64,000 bases of DNA, from NCBI RefSeq assembly GCF_000143415.4, contig NW_003314286.1:1615129-1679128 (forward strand), in the 5' to 3' direction. Positions within the stretch are counted from its first letter, which is position 1, and each line of letters begins with the position of its first letter. The notes beneath the pieces were generated by a model, which did not search any database, was not told the DNA's origin, and saw only the letters and a list, made by a program, of their open reading frames with translations. Shown one piece after another: positions 54,908 to 64,000 of this stretch. This DNA comes from Selaginella moellendorffii (taxonomy: Eukaryota > Streptophyta > Lycopodiopsida > Selaginellales > Selaginellaceae). Both the position numbers and the translations under genes were made by a program.

Positions 54908-57900
54908 TTGAATGGCGATTTGCGAAGAAGAGCCATCGCCATCGCTCCTCCTGAGATGATCAGGAAACAAGTATGGGGGCGGGGAGTGGCGATCGATCGC
55001 GGCGTGGAGGCGTCGCTGGCGGCGCTAGAGAGCAGCTACTCCCAGGAGCCGCTCAACGTGTACGCGTCGCTGATCCGGCAGTGCGGCGACGCGCGCGCGT
55101 ACCTGGACGGCCGCAAAATCCATCGCCATCTCGAGAAGAAGGGGTATGCCAAGAACAGCACTCTCGTCAATTGCCTCATCCAGATGTATGGCAAATGCGG
55201 GCAGCTCGAGGACGCGCTGGGCGTCTTCGAATCCTCGGACAGGAGCGAGCACTCGTGGAGCACCATCATCGGCGCCTTCGCCAAGAACGGGAGGAAGAAG
55301 GAGGCGTTGGATCTCTACAGGAGATTCAGGGGCGAGGGCGCGCGGCCTAGCGGGAGCTCGGTGCTCATCAGCGCCATGGCGGCTTGCAGCTGCCCGGATG
55401 ATCTTGCCGAGGGGCGGGAGATCCACAGGGCTATCGTCTCCGCTGGATGGCTGCGCAGATCATCGGACAAGGTCTCAGACACCATCCTGGAGACCGCGGT
55501 GTTTAGCATGTACGCGAGGTGTGGCAGCATGGACGAGGCACGGGAGATCTTCGATCGAGTGCCGGACAAGGACGTGGTGTGCTACACGATCATGATCTCG
55601 GCGTATGCCCAGAAGGGGTATCACAGGGAAGCGCTCGAGCTCTACGAGGAGATGGACGAGCGTGGAGTGGATCCCAACGACAAGACCTTTGCGTGCGTTC
55701 TCTCGGCTTGCGCGGGGCTCAAGGACATGGAGAGAGGGAAGAAGGTCCACAGGAGGATCCGGGAGAGCGTCGCTCGCGTCGACACCGTGCTCCAGAACGC
55801 GCTGCTCAACCTGTATGCCAAGTGTGGGGATTTGGAGGAGTCGCGGAGGATCTTCGAGGCGATGGAGAGGAGGACGGTGGCGACTTGGAACACGATGATC
55901 ACGGCTTACGTCCAGCACGATTTCTTCCAAGAGGCGCTGGAGGCTTTTCGCCGGATGGACGCACCACCCAGCTCCATCACTTTCACGTCGGTTCTCGGGG
56001 CCTGCTGCTCCCCCGACGATCTGGAAACTGGTAAAGCCATTCACAGGCAGATTGGTGCTAGTTCTCCGCAGATTCAAGCTGACGAGATTTTGCAGAACTC
56101 GCTCGTCACCATGTATGGGAAGTGTGGGAGCCTGGAGGACGCGGAGAGGGTGTTCCATGGGATTCGTAGGAAGAACGCTTTCTCGTGGACTGCGATGATC
56201 ACGGCTTACGCGCAGAATGGATATGAAAGGAGAGCGATCGAGGTATTTGGTGATATGATGTCGGAGGGAAGGGTGGAACCGGATCCTATAACTTACGCTG
56301 GCGTTCTCACTGCTTGCAGTACTCTCGGCGACTTGGAAACCGGTATGAGGATTCACGCGTTGATACGTTCCAAAGGAGTGGAGTCCGCCATGGTTTCGAC
56401 TGGGCTGATAGACTTATATGGAAAGTGGGGTTTCTTCGAGGACGCATTACAGGTTTTCGAGAGCGTTCGAGACAGGGACGTGGTTATCTGGACTGCCTTT
56501 ATCGCCGCGTGTGTCTACCACGGACAGTCGGGTTTTGCTCTCGAGCTATTCAGAAAGATGGAAGCGGAAGGCTTACAGGCAAATAACGTTACTTTCTCCA
56601 AGATTCTTGCTGCTTGCAGCAACTTGGAAGACTTTGAGACAGGGAAAACCATCGAAGACCGCATATACACGTTGGGCCTAGAATATGACGATGTTCTTCA
56701 AGATGGGATACTGTCCTTGCACGCCAGGTGTGGGAGTTTGGTCGGGACCAGAGAAATGTTCGACCGGATGCCGCACAGAACCGTAGTAACGTGGACAACT
56801 ATGATAGCAGCTTACAACCAACGGGGGTACTCTATGGAGGCACTCGAACTCTACCACTGTATGGACATTGAGCCGGACGACATCGCTCTCTCAAACGTTC
56901 TCCAGGCGTGTAGCAGGCTTAAAAACTTGGAGCAAGGCAGGGCAGTCCATTCACGTATTGCCTCGAGGGACTTTGAGCCGAGCTTGATGGTTCAGACGCT
57001 GCTGGTCGACATGTACGTGAAGTGTGGGGATCTGGCTGAAGCAAGGAGAACATTTGACGGGTTCAAAGCGAGGGACGTGATCTCTTGGACGTCGCTCATC
57101 ACAGCCTACAGCCACGAGAACTTTGGACGGGAGGCGCTGGAAGTGTTTCACAGCATGGAGTTAGAAGGCGTGGAGCCAAACAGCATCACCTTTTGTACCG
57201 TCATAGATGCTTGCTCGAGGCTGAGCTCGCTTCTTCCTGGCAGAGCTCTTCATTCGCGCGTTGTTGCGACTGGTCACATTTCGGATGAGTTCGTCGGGAA
57301 CGCACTCGTCAGCATGTACTCCAAGTTCGGCCGCGTAGACTTCGCAAGGGTGGTTTTCGACAGCATTCCGGTGAAGAGATATCCGTCCTGGCGCGTGATG
57401 CTGGTGGCCTTGACACAAAACGGCCACTCTCACGAGGCTCTAGAGATGTACAGCCGGATACACCTGGAAGGTTTCCGGCCCGGGAGTCCGATCTTCTCCG
57501 CAGCTTTGGTCTCATGCACGGCTCTCGAGGACGTGAGCAGAGCCCGGGCGATTCACGGCGTGATCAAGTCGAGTGACTTCTATCCAGACCTCGTCCTCAG
57601 CAACGTCTTGATGAACGTCTACGCCAAGTGTGGAGAGCTGGAGGAAGCCCGGCTGGTCTTCGACCAGATGACAGAAAAGAACGAGGTCTCCTGGACGACA
57701 ATGATCGGCGGCTACGCGCAAAACGGCCGTCCAGCGGAAGCTCTAGAGCTCTACAAAGCCATGGACGTCCAGCCGAACTTCATCGCGTTTGTGCCGGTTA
57801 TAAGCTCCTGCGCAGACCTGGGTGCGCTCGTCGAAGGCCAGAGAGTCCACGCGCGGCTCTCAGACGCAGGCCTCCAGAACAACGAAGTGATCGTCACCGC

Positions 57901-58465
57901 GCTCGTCAACATGTACGCCAAGTGTGGCAAGCTCGGGCTCGCGAGGGAGTTCTTCGACAGCACCTATTGCCCGGACGCCGGCGCGTGGAACTCCATGGCG
58001 ACTGCCTACGCTCAGTTCGGCCACGGCAGCCAGGTGCTGGAGCTCTACCGGGAGATGTGCTTGCAAGGCGTCCAGCCCAACGGGATCACGCTCCTCAGCG
58101 TTCTGGTGGCTTGCAGCCATATGGGAATGCTGGAGGAGTGCGAGCACCGCTTCGAGTGCATGGTCGCGGACCACGGCATTGCTCCAACGTCGGAGCACTA
58201 CTCGTGCATGACAGACTTGCTGGGGAGGTCAGGGAGGCTGGAAGAAGCCGAGAAGGTGGTGAAGATGGCGAGCGGCGAGTCCGGCAGCGAAGCGGCCAGT
58301 CCGGTGGCTGTGTCGGCGTGGATGAGCTTCCTGGGAGCTTGCAAGACGCACAACGACTGGGGTAGAGCGGCGGGGGCGGCGGAGAAGCTGTACGAGCTGG
58401 ATCCGGAGGACTCGGCTCCTTACGTGCTTCTTTCGCAGACTTACAGCCCACGGGCAAAGAAGTGA
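54908..58465 (+). CDS. giant PPR protein of 1185 residues, PLS-type
   Basis: This intronless gene encodes about 30 PPR motifs in PLS order, much longer than usual PLS proteins. Repeats include TLVNCLIQMYGKCGQLEDAL, TWNTMITAYVQHDFFQEALE, SWTAMITAYAQNGYERRAIE and NEVIVTALVNMYAKCGKLGL. The C-terminal part reads SEHYSCMTDLLGRSGRLEEA, SVAVSAWMSFLGACKTH-like motifs and APYVLLSQTYSPRAKK, so it stops directly after E1. The in-frame start could be ATG 54908 (MNGDLRRRAIAIAPPEM) or ATG 54956 (MIRKQVW); the first encodes an Arg-rich presequence-like segment. No DYW domain is present. It is presumably an organelle RNA-binding factor with a long footprint. Confidence 0.88.
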   Translation: MNGDLRRRAIAIAPPEMIRKQVWGRGVAIDRGVEASLAALESSYSQEPLNVYASLIRQCGDARAYLDGRKIHRHLEKKGYAKNSTLVNCLIQMYGKCGQLEDALGVFESSDRSEHSWSTIIGAFAKNGRKKEALDLYRRFRGEGARPSGSSVLISAMAACSCPDDLAEGREIHRAIVSAGWLRRSSDKVSDTILETAVFSMYARCGSMDEAREIFDRVPDKDVVCYTIMISAYAQKGYHREALELYEEMDERGVDPNDKTFACVLSACAGLKDMERGKKVHRRIRESVARVDTVLQNALLNLYAKCGDLEESRRIFEAMERRTVATWNTMITAYVQHDFFQEALEAFRRMDAPPSSITFTSVLGACCSPDDLETGKAIHRQIGASSPQIQADEILQNSLVTMYGKCGSLEDAERVFHGIRRKNAFSWTAMITAYAQNGYERRAIEVFGDMMSEGRVEPDPITYAGVLTACSTLGDLETGMRIHALIRSKGVESAMVSTGLIDLYGKWGFFEDALQVFESVRDRDVVIWTAFIAACVYHGQSGFALELFRKMEAEGLQANNVTFSKILAACSNLEDFETGKTIEDRIYTLGLEYDDVLQDGILSLHARCGSLVGTREMFDRMPHRTVVTWTTMIAAYNQRGYSMEALELYHCMDIEPDDIALSNVLQACSRLKNLEQGRAVHSRIASRDFEPSLMVQTLLVDMYVKCGDLAEARRTFDGFKARDVISWTSLITAYSHENFGREALEVFHSMELEGVEPNSITFCTVIDACSRLSSLLPGRALHSRVVATGHISDEFVGNALVSMYSKFGRVDFARVVFDSIPVKRYPSWRVMLVALTQNGHSHEALEMYSRIHLEGFRPGSPIFSAALVSCTALEDVSRARAIHGVIKSSDFYPDLVLSNVLMNVYAKCGELEEARLVFDQMTEKNEVSWTTMIGGYAQNGRPAEALELYKAMDVQPNFIAFVPVISSCADLGALVEGQRVHARLSDAGLQNNEVIVTALVNMYAKCGKLGLAREFFDSTYCPDAGAWNSMATAYAQFGHGSQVLELYREMCLQGVQPNGITLLSVLVACSHMGMLEECEHRFECMVADHGIAPTSEHYSCMTDLLGRSGRLEEAEKVVKMASGESGSEAASPVAVSAWMSFLGACKTHNDWGRAAGAAEKLYELDPEDSAPYVLLSQTYSPRAKK

Positions 58466-58970
58466 GACCGCCATTCCGCCACTCTTGAATTTTCGCAAAG
58501 GTTGATGCTTTGAAAGGCTGAGATTAAAGATGCCCTTATGTTTAAATCTTAAATAGGTCCTCAGAAAAACCTAAGTTGATATTAGGGCAAATAGAAGATA
58601 TTTATGGTTATGGTGAACATATTAATATAGTCATGCTCATGCTTCTGCCTTGTGTTTATATAATTGCTATAGTTTATGGAAGAAAGGGCAAGCTTATGTT
58701 ACTCACTTGATTTATATCATAGAATATATATATATTCAGTGTGCATTGACAATGACCATTGGAAACATATGGTATTTACCAAAGACCTCTATACCTCTAG
58801 AAAAAAAAAGAAATACATTCTCATTCAAGATTTCGAAGAATTTTGTTATGGGTGTTGTGGTATAACAAATGCACATACATGAAGTTTTTCAACACATAAC
58901 TTTATCTATTAAATTTTTTCTCCTTGACATTAAGCAAGATTAATTAATTTCCAACACACTTATATATGTG
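58466..58970. other. AT-rich intergenic spacer
   Basis: This lies between the convergent PPR and lectin genes. It is AT-rich with short ORFs of no recognised family and a TATATATA run near 58725. No gene is supported. Confidence 0.55.
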
Positions 58971-59969
58971 CTAGGTTGACCAAATCTCTTTCCCCAAGTC
59001 CGTCATATAAAGCCTGGCATGACCATCGTTCTCCATAGACAGAACATACGAATACTTGGATCCATAACTCGTTTTCGTCTTCCAGCTGACCCCCTGCGAT
59101 CCAGTGACCATGAGCACCCCATTCTTCCAGAGAGACAAAACACACGCTTGATCCCTCCCACGGAAAATCCTCCTCACGATCTCCCCGCTGTGACTACTTC
59201 TCACCACCAGATCACAGCCGGCCTCCATAGACAGCCTAAACTCCGTGCTCGGAGAGATTAAGCTGTTTCCCTCGGGTAGCGTCGATCCCTGGGGATGACT
59301 CCCGCCAACTAGAGAGGTAGAAAAGATCCAGCAATTCCCGACGTCAAGGTCAACTGCCTGGGCGACCGAGTCAACGACTGTGCTGACTTGGTCAACTACC
59401 ACAGCGTGGACGATACTGCCGCTGCCTGATCCACCTTCTTCAGGCCTATCGCCAGGATTACGGTCGAATGGGGTTTGCTGGAACTCATACTCAATCCCAT
59501 AGTAGCCGAGCACTATGTTGACGAGGCCATACCAGTTCTGTGTTGGACCCGGGTCTAGCAGCTCTTGTCGGATGGTTGCAATCATCCGCTCAACGTTGTC
59601 CAGAAGGTCGCTCCCTGGTAGGCTCGCACGACTCGGCGAGACAGAGCAAATACCTGCATTCTCGGTGTAAGGTTGGTTATAGAGCCACACTCTCACGCGG
59701 ACGTAGGCATTGTTTGCGTACTGCACCACGAATCCCACGCTCCTCCCTGCAAAGTAGCCAAATTGGGCTCTAAATCTCATCCCCATGAAGTTCTCGAGGC
59801 GAACCATGAGGTCTTCGACACGCTCCACTGCAAGCAGCGCATAACCAAGCCGAAACCTGAAGATCCCACCAAAACGGTGATCCGCTGGGGGCTGTCCATA
59901 AGAGAGGAGATTTGAGCTCATGAGCAAAACAAGAATTAGAGCTGCAACAATGAACACCATGTTTTTCAT
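58971..59969 (-). CDS. secreted GNA-like lectin-domain protein with unknown N-terminal domain
   Basis: A single-exon gene encodes 332 residues. MKNMVFIVAALILVLLMSSN is a signal peptide. Residues about 30-160 (GGIFRFRLGYALLAVERVED, MRFRAQFGYFAGRSVGFVVQ, YVRVRVWLYNQPYTENAGIC) form an unrecognised domain, followed by a Gly/Ser-rich linker. The last about 115 residues look like a bulb-type (GNA) beta-prism lectin: EGNSLISPSTEFRLSMEAGC, DLVVRSSHSGEIVRRIFRGR, VLSLWKNGVLMVTGSQGVSW and YVLSMENDGHARLYMTDLGK. The mannose-binding pattern QxDxNxVxY is not kept at the expected sites, so sugar binding may be altered or lost. It is probably a defence or cell-wall protein, but this is inference. Confidence 0.7.
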   Translation of the reverse strand: MKNMVFIVAALILVLLMSSNLLSYGQPPADHRFGGIFRFRLGYALLAVERVEDLMVRLENFMGMRFRAQFGYFAGRSVGFVVQYANNAYVRVRVWLYNQPYTENAGICSVSPSRASLPGSDLLDNVERMIATIRQELLDPGPTQNWYGLVNIVLGYYGIEYEFQQTPFDRNPGDRPEEGGSGSGSIVHAVVVDQVSTVVDSVAQAVDLDVGNCWIFSTSLVGGSHPQGSTLPEGNSLISPSTEFRLSMEAGCDLVVRSSHSGEIVRRIFRGRDQACVLSLWKNGVLMVTGSQGVSWKTKTSYGSKYSYVLSMENDGHARLYMTDLGKEIWST

Positions 59970-60006
59970 TCTCGCTCGCTTCTTAGTGCTGTGAGCAAAT
60001 ATCTCT

Positions 60007-60014
60007 TATTTATA
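60007..60014 (-). promoter_or_regulatory. TATA box of the lectin-like gene
   Basis: TATAAATA on the minus strand lies about 38 bases upstream of the start codon, implying a very short 5' leader. Confidence 0.45.
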
Positions 60015-61452
60015 TCAATGTAAGTGATACAAATGTCTTCAGTTAGAACGTAGCTACTTTTTGTTTTTGGCATATTAGCTGAGTGATCAAGGAGAGATTG
60101 TGTAAAAATGTGTTTTAAAATTTTATATTGTGTATTAAAATGTTTAGTTTACTTCGAACTTAAGGAGTTTTGGGGATTTTCGTGTTTTTATTGGTCTATC
60201 TATTTATTATATATTTATTTTCATATTTTTCCACATATTATTTATGGCAATAAATATGTGATTAGCATTATATATTTACACATGTACTTTTTTATTTTTT
60301 GTTTTGAGTTGTGCAAAAATATTATGCATACTATCACTTTTCAATTGTTATATAAACAATCAAACATGAATGCCTATATAATATTTTTGTCATGAGGTAT
60401 GCCATATATGTGTGGGGCATGACACATTAGACTATTACAGAAGATTAATGCCATGTTATTTCAAACAATATTATATTACCACAAATTTAGCGAGGGTATT
60501 TTTTTCTATTCTTGTGTTATTAAACATAGATTTGTGATTTCTGATCATCTTTCTTATCTCATTTCGCTTAATGACTCAATTCTCATGTCTTGGAGGTGTA
60601 TTTTAATTGCAATATATGATGGAAAAAATCACATGCAATTGATTGGAGCATAGAGGTAAGAACAAAACATTTCTTTAGGTATTTGGGGCATTGAATGTAA
60701 TGGTTTTTCTGTGAGCAAGTGGATTTTATTATAATTATGATATAATGTTAGTTTTATTGATTTTTTATTATCTTAATCATGCACTAAAATTTTTGGTATT
60801 GTAATGGTTTGTTTAGGCTTGTTGTGCAAAAGGTTTTTTATTACCTTATCAAGGAGACAGTCTTGAGTACTTAGCAATGGTGAGTTTAGCTCACAACATC
60901 CAAAAGGAATTCAAAATTCAACTCAAAAATGTCATATTTAAAAGCCTTAAGTTTAAATTCTAATGAATCAAAAAATTTGATTAAGAATTAAATTTTTCGT
61001 AATGCAAAAAAATCACATATATTGCACTCATTTGACATTGCCATGCATACATGGTAAGTATTAATGCATGCCTATGTGTAAAACTAAAGTTGTGTTCAAA
61101 ATATTATTTTGTGGGCTATATATATGTGTCACAAAAATTTAAGCACATGTGTGATTTTATTTTTCATATATTTTGTAAGCTTTTAAATCTTTTACCAGAC
61201 CACCCACCCAAGTACACCTCCTTTCTTGGGAGGTATATATCCCCCTAAACCTGCTATTATAAACTATATGCCATATATTATTATATAATGTTTTTGATGT
61301 TCTTCTATTCTTTGAGCCTTCTAGGCCCTTATATTTATTCTTATTTACTGTTATGATTTCTAGATAAATAGAAAATATCTAGTTATCAAACCAACAGATA
61401 ATATAGTAGTGTTTAAGCCTATTATATTGTTTTATAAAATTATATCCTCACA

Positions 61453-61563
<111 letters not shown>

Positions 61564-62075
61564 AGTGCTAAAATTCTTAATTAGTATAATAACCTTTAAC
61601 TATATTTCAAAAGGAATATAAACTGTTTACTAATCAAAAAATTGTCTACAAAGGATAAGGCAGAGATTTATGACTTGCTACCTATGGCTTATCCATGTGT
61701 TTCTAGAGAGGCAGCAAATGGCTTCCTAGATTGCCCAGATGCTTGAGATCTGTCCTCTCAAGCTCTAAAACCTAGCTTTTATCCTCGCTCTCTCTCTGCA
61801 AAAGCACATTCCAAGTATATTCTTTACACCCTTAAACCAAATTGAAAAATCACTGCTTAATCAAGGTACAAAATTAGTTTAACTATTAAATTTTTATTAA
61901 TTTTTTGGAAAAAAGAAAATGTAGATTAATATTAAGGTTAAGATTAAGGTTAAGATGGTATTTCTTTTTAAAGATTTTTCAAATGTTAACAATTTTCTTA
62001 AAGGTTTGAAATGAAAATTGGTTTTTGCTGCTAATGTGACTGGGGTGGTAGAGAATCTAAACCTAGATTATGCTT

Positions 62076-62093
62076 GAATATTCTAGAATATTC
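62076..62093. promoter_or_regulatory. heat-shock-element-like sequence
   Basis: GAATATTCTAGAATATTC has four alternating GAA and TTC units at 5-bp spacing, the canonical heat-shock element layout. In an AT-rich region this can arise by chance and there is no protein-coding gene close by, so function is doubtful. Confidence 0.3.
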
Positions 62094-62350
62094 TACCTTC
62101 TTATTCATTTATATTAATCTTGTATTTATAATTTATAAATATGTTTATAATTTATAAACTTTCCTAAACGCTTTTTAGTATATTCTAGTTTATTCTACCA
62201 TCTAATGGTTGATATGCAATAAGATTAATCTTATATTTATTAATTATAAACATGTTTATAATTAAACTTCAATTTGATTGATTAAATTAATAAATAAGAA
62301 TAACACTAAGAAAACAAGTGCTAATAGCATAAAAAAATCCTTAGTACTCT

Positions 62351-62423
62351 TGGTCCCGCTGAGTTTCGAACTCAGGATCTTTTGCGTGTAAAGCAAACGT
62401 GTTAACCACTTCACTACAGGACC
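62351..62423 (-). tRNA. tRNA-Val (anticodon TAC)
   Basis: A 73-nt gene with acceptor stem GGTCCTG/CGGGACC and discriminator A. The anticodon stem TTTGC/GCAAA encloses TTTACAC, giving TAC. The T arm is CTGAG/CTCAG with TTCGAAA loop. Confidence 0.93.
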
Positions 62424-62528
62424 CATCCAATGAGAGAGAGAGCAGCAAAATTTCCCTCCGCCAAAAAGCCCACTCAAGTGTGCAGCTACAAAAGTAAAAG
62501 CTCATAAAAGTATGTTTTGACTTTGAGG

Positions 62529-62601
62529 TGGTTCCACTGAGTCTCGAACTCAGGACCTTTTGCGTGTGAAGCAAACGTGATAGCCACTACACTATGGAAC
62601 C
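62529..62601 (-). tRNA. tRNA-Val (anticodon CAC)
   Basis: A 73-nt gene starting GGTTCCATAGTGTAGTGGCT. The anticodon stem TTTGC/GCAAA encloses TTCACAC, giving CAC. The T loop is TTCGAGA. Confidence 0.94.
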
Positions 62602-62732
62602 TAGTTGACACCCAACTGAAATATTCCTTTCTGCGACGTGAAATCCCAGCACTGGACGGCCAAATCTCTTCTTAATTCCATTTAGAGAGATTTAGTTTGG
62701 GAAAATCTTGCGTGAGGGTTGTGTCATCATCT

Positions 62733-62805
62733 GGTTCTATAGTGTAGTGGTTATCACATTTGCTTAACACGCAAAAGGTCCTGAGATCGATGCTCAGTGG
62801 AACCA
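62733..62805 (+). tRNA. tRNA-Val (anticodon AAC)
   Basis: A 73-nt gene starting GGTTCTATAGTGTAGTGGTT. The anticodon loop TTAACAC gives AAC, which would be read as IAC after A-to-I modification. The T loop ATCGATG is slightly atypical, but all stems pair. Confidence 0.92.
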
Positions 62806-62867
62806 AATCCCCAGTTGCTCAAATTTTTTTTCTTTCCTCGTTACGCCACCGCACCACTTCACCGCCA

Positions 62868-63909
62868 ATGGATTTGGACTACGTGAAGGTCGGCGATGGA
62901 AGATTGGTAGCGTTTCGGGAGCTGGGCTGCCCGCGCGAGGCGGCGTCGCGATCGCTCCTGGTTCTCCACGGGCTTGGATCGTCCCGGATCGCGGCGATTC
63001 CTGGTAGGATTTCTCCTCTCTTTTTACCTCTTGTTGAGCTCCAAGAAGAACCAAGAATGTAGGTGTTCGCCAGGAGCTCCTGGAGGAATTTGGCGTGCGG
63101 CTGGTCGCGATTGACAGGGCAGGATATGGCAAGAGCGATCCCGACCCCAACCAGACCCTGCGCTCGTCGGCGGTGGATTTGGAGGCCATCATCGACAAGC
63201 TGGAGCTGGGGCGCAGGGTGTGGCTCCTCGGATACTCGGGTGGCGCTGGCTACTGCTGGGCTGCCGCGCGGTACATTCCTCACAAGATCCACGGCATTGC
63301 TCTCTGGGCGCCCGTTGGAAACTACTGGTGGAAGGTAAGCAAACTCTTTCCTTGAAAAGGATCACTCTCTCGTGTTCTTGTGATCTTTCCACTTCGAGCA
63401 GGGAATTTCGGATGCTCAGCGCAAGTCCATGATCTCGGCTCTCACGCCAAACACCAAGCTTCTCTTCTCGTATATGAAATATGTTCCACCTTCGATCCTC
63501 CGGCTCTATGCGCGATTTGTGCTCGCTCGCCGAGCGGGGCAGCGATGGGTGGATCACTGCAAGGCGACGCTTTCTCCCCCGGATCAAAAGCACCTCGCGC
63601 AGCACGAATTCGCCGGACTCCTGCTCAAGTAAGTCACTCGCTAGATTCTTGTCTCTCGCTCGCGCCAACTTTGCGGAAGCAGGGACAACCTTGAGTCGAT
63701 CACTTTCAACCAAGGCGCTGGGCTGGCCAAGGACTTGGAGCTGCTTTGCTCCTGCGACTGGGGATTCGAGCTTGACGAGGTTGGGCGGTGCTTCGAGGGG
63801 CCGATCCACATCTGGCAGGGAAGCGACGACCGGCTGGTGTCGCTGGAGCTGCAGCGCTGGATCAAGTCGACGCTGCCGCAGACGGTGGAGCTCCATGAAC
63901 TCGACGGCN
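62868..63909 (+). CDS. alpha/beta-hydrolase fold protein, 3' partial
   Basis: The gene starts MDLDYVKVGDGRLVAFRELG. Motifs of the alpha/beta-hydrolase fold are the oxyanion loop LLVLHGLGSSR, RLVAIDRAGYGKSDPDPNQT and the nucleophile elbow WLLGYSGGAGYCWAA (serine in GYSGG). The acid residue is expected in IHIWQGSDDRLVSLE. A likely intron at about 63006-63061 joins IPG to VRQELLEEFG, and two further short introns follow. The C-terminal histidine and the end are missing because the sequence runs into N. Substrate is unknown, but plant proteins of this kind are often putative esterases or lipases. Confidence 0.82.
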
Positions 63910-64000
63910 NNNNNNNNNNNNNNNNNNNNNNNNNNNNNNNNNNNNNNNNNNNNNNNNNNNNNNNNNNNNNNNNNNNNNNNNNNNNNNNNNNNNNNNNNNN
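63910..64000. other. run of undetermined bases (N)
   Basis: The last 91 positions are N, an assembly gap that truncates the alpha/beta-hydrolase gene. Confidence 1.

Noticed and set aside
58650-58882. Overlapping 71- and 68-codon frames beyond the 1185-residue PPR gene
   Set aside because: AT-rich, no splice or start context and no family; probably chance.

Overview
The window looks like nuclear DNA of a small-genome land plant, most likely a lycophyte such as Selaginella moellendorffii. This is inferred from gene structure and content. Introns are very short (about 50-80 bp, GT-AG), genes are tightly packed and GC-rich, there are four intronless PLS-type PPR genes, and plant families such as starch synthase I, BSL phosphatase, chloroplast S17 and NADP-GAPN are present. 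tRNA genes lack an encoded CCA. No species search was possible.

Layout. 1-27.8 kb is a dense genic block: a nucleotide-sugar transporter, a glucose-6-phosphate 1-epimerase-like gene, tRNA-Ala(CGC), a tail-to-tail pair of uL18-like ribosomal protein genes, a kelch protein, a neprosin-domain protein, plastid RPS17, a TAF15b-like RNA-binding protein, a CofD/YvcK-like protein, starch synthase I, a 2OG-Fe(II) oxygenase, a heptahelical PAQR receptor, GAPN and a 708-residue PPR protein. 27.8-41.5 kb is an AT-rich, CpG-poor island. It holds a decayed Ty3/gypsy retrotransposon (reverse transcriptase, RNase H and integrase relics on the + strand), split by about 3 kb of other repeats, plus several rearranged copies of another repeat family whose differences look mostly like C-to-T/G-to-A changes.

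41.5-49.3 kb is genic again: MED9 (five small exons) head-to-head with a 713-residue PPR gene, a BSL kelch-phosphatase, initiator tRNA-Met and a small basic protein. A second AT-rich stretch (49.3-51.2 kb) precedes a 672-residue PPR gene, an SR45a/Tra2-like splicing factor and a very long (1185-residue) PPR gene. 58.5-62.3 kb is AT-rich around one secreted GNA-lectin-like gene. The right end has three tRNA-Val genes with three different anticodons and an alpha/beta-hydrolase gene cut by a run of N.

Functionally the window is mostly housekeeping: organelle gene expression (PPR proteins, S17, two L18-like proteins), sugar and starch metabolism (SSI, GAPN, epimerase, UDP-sugar transport), transcription and splicing (MED9, TAF15b, SR45a) and signalling (BSL, heptahelical protein). 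The genes are not an operon or pathway cluster. All four PPR proteins end just after the E1-type YVLLSN-like motif and lack a DYW domain. The points most worth a second look are this shared ending, the clean PPR code of the 713-residue protein, the retroelement island, the 31-bp MED9-PPR gap, the tRNA-Val trio and the lectin with an unrecognised N-terminal domain.
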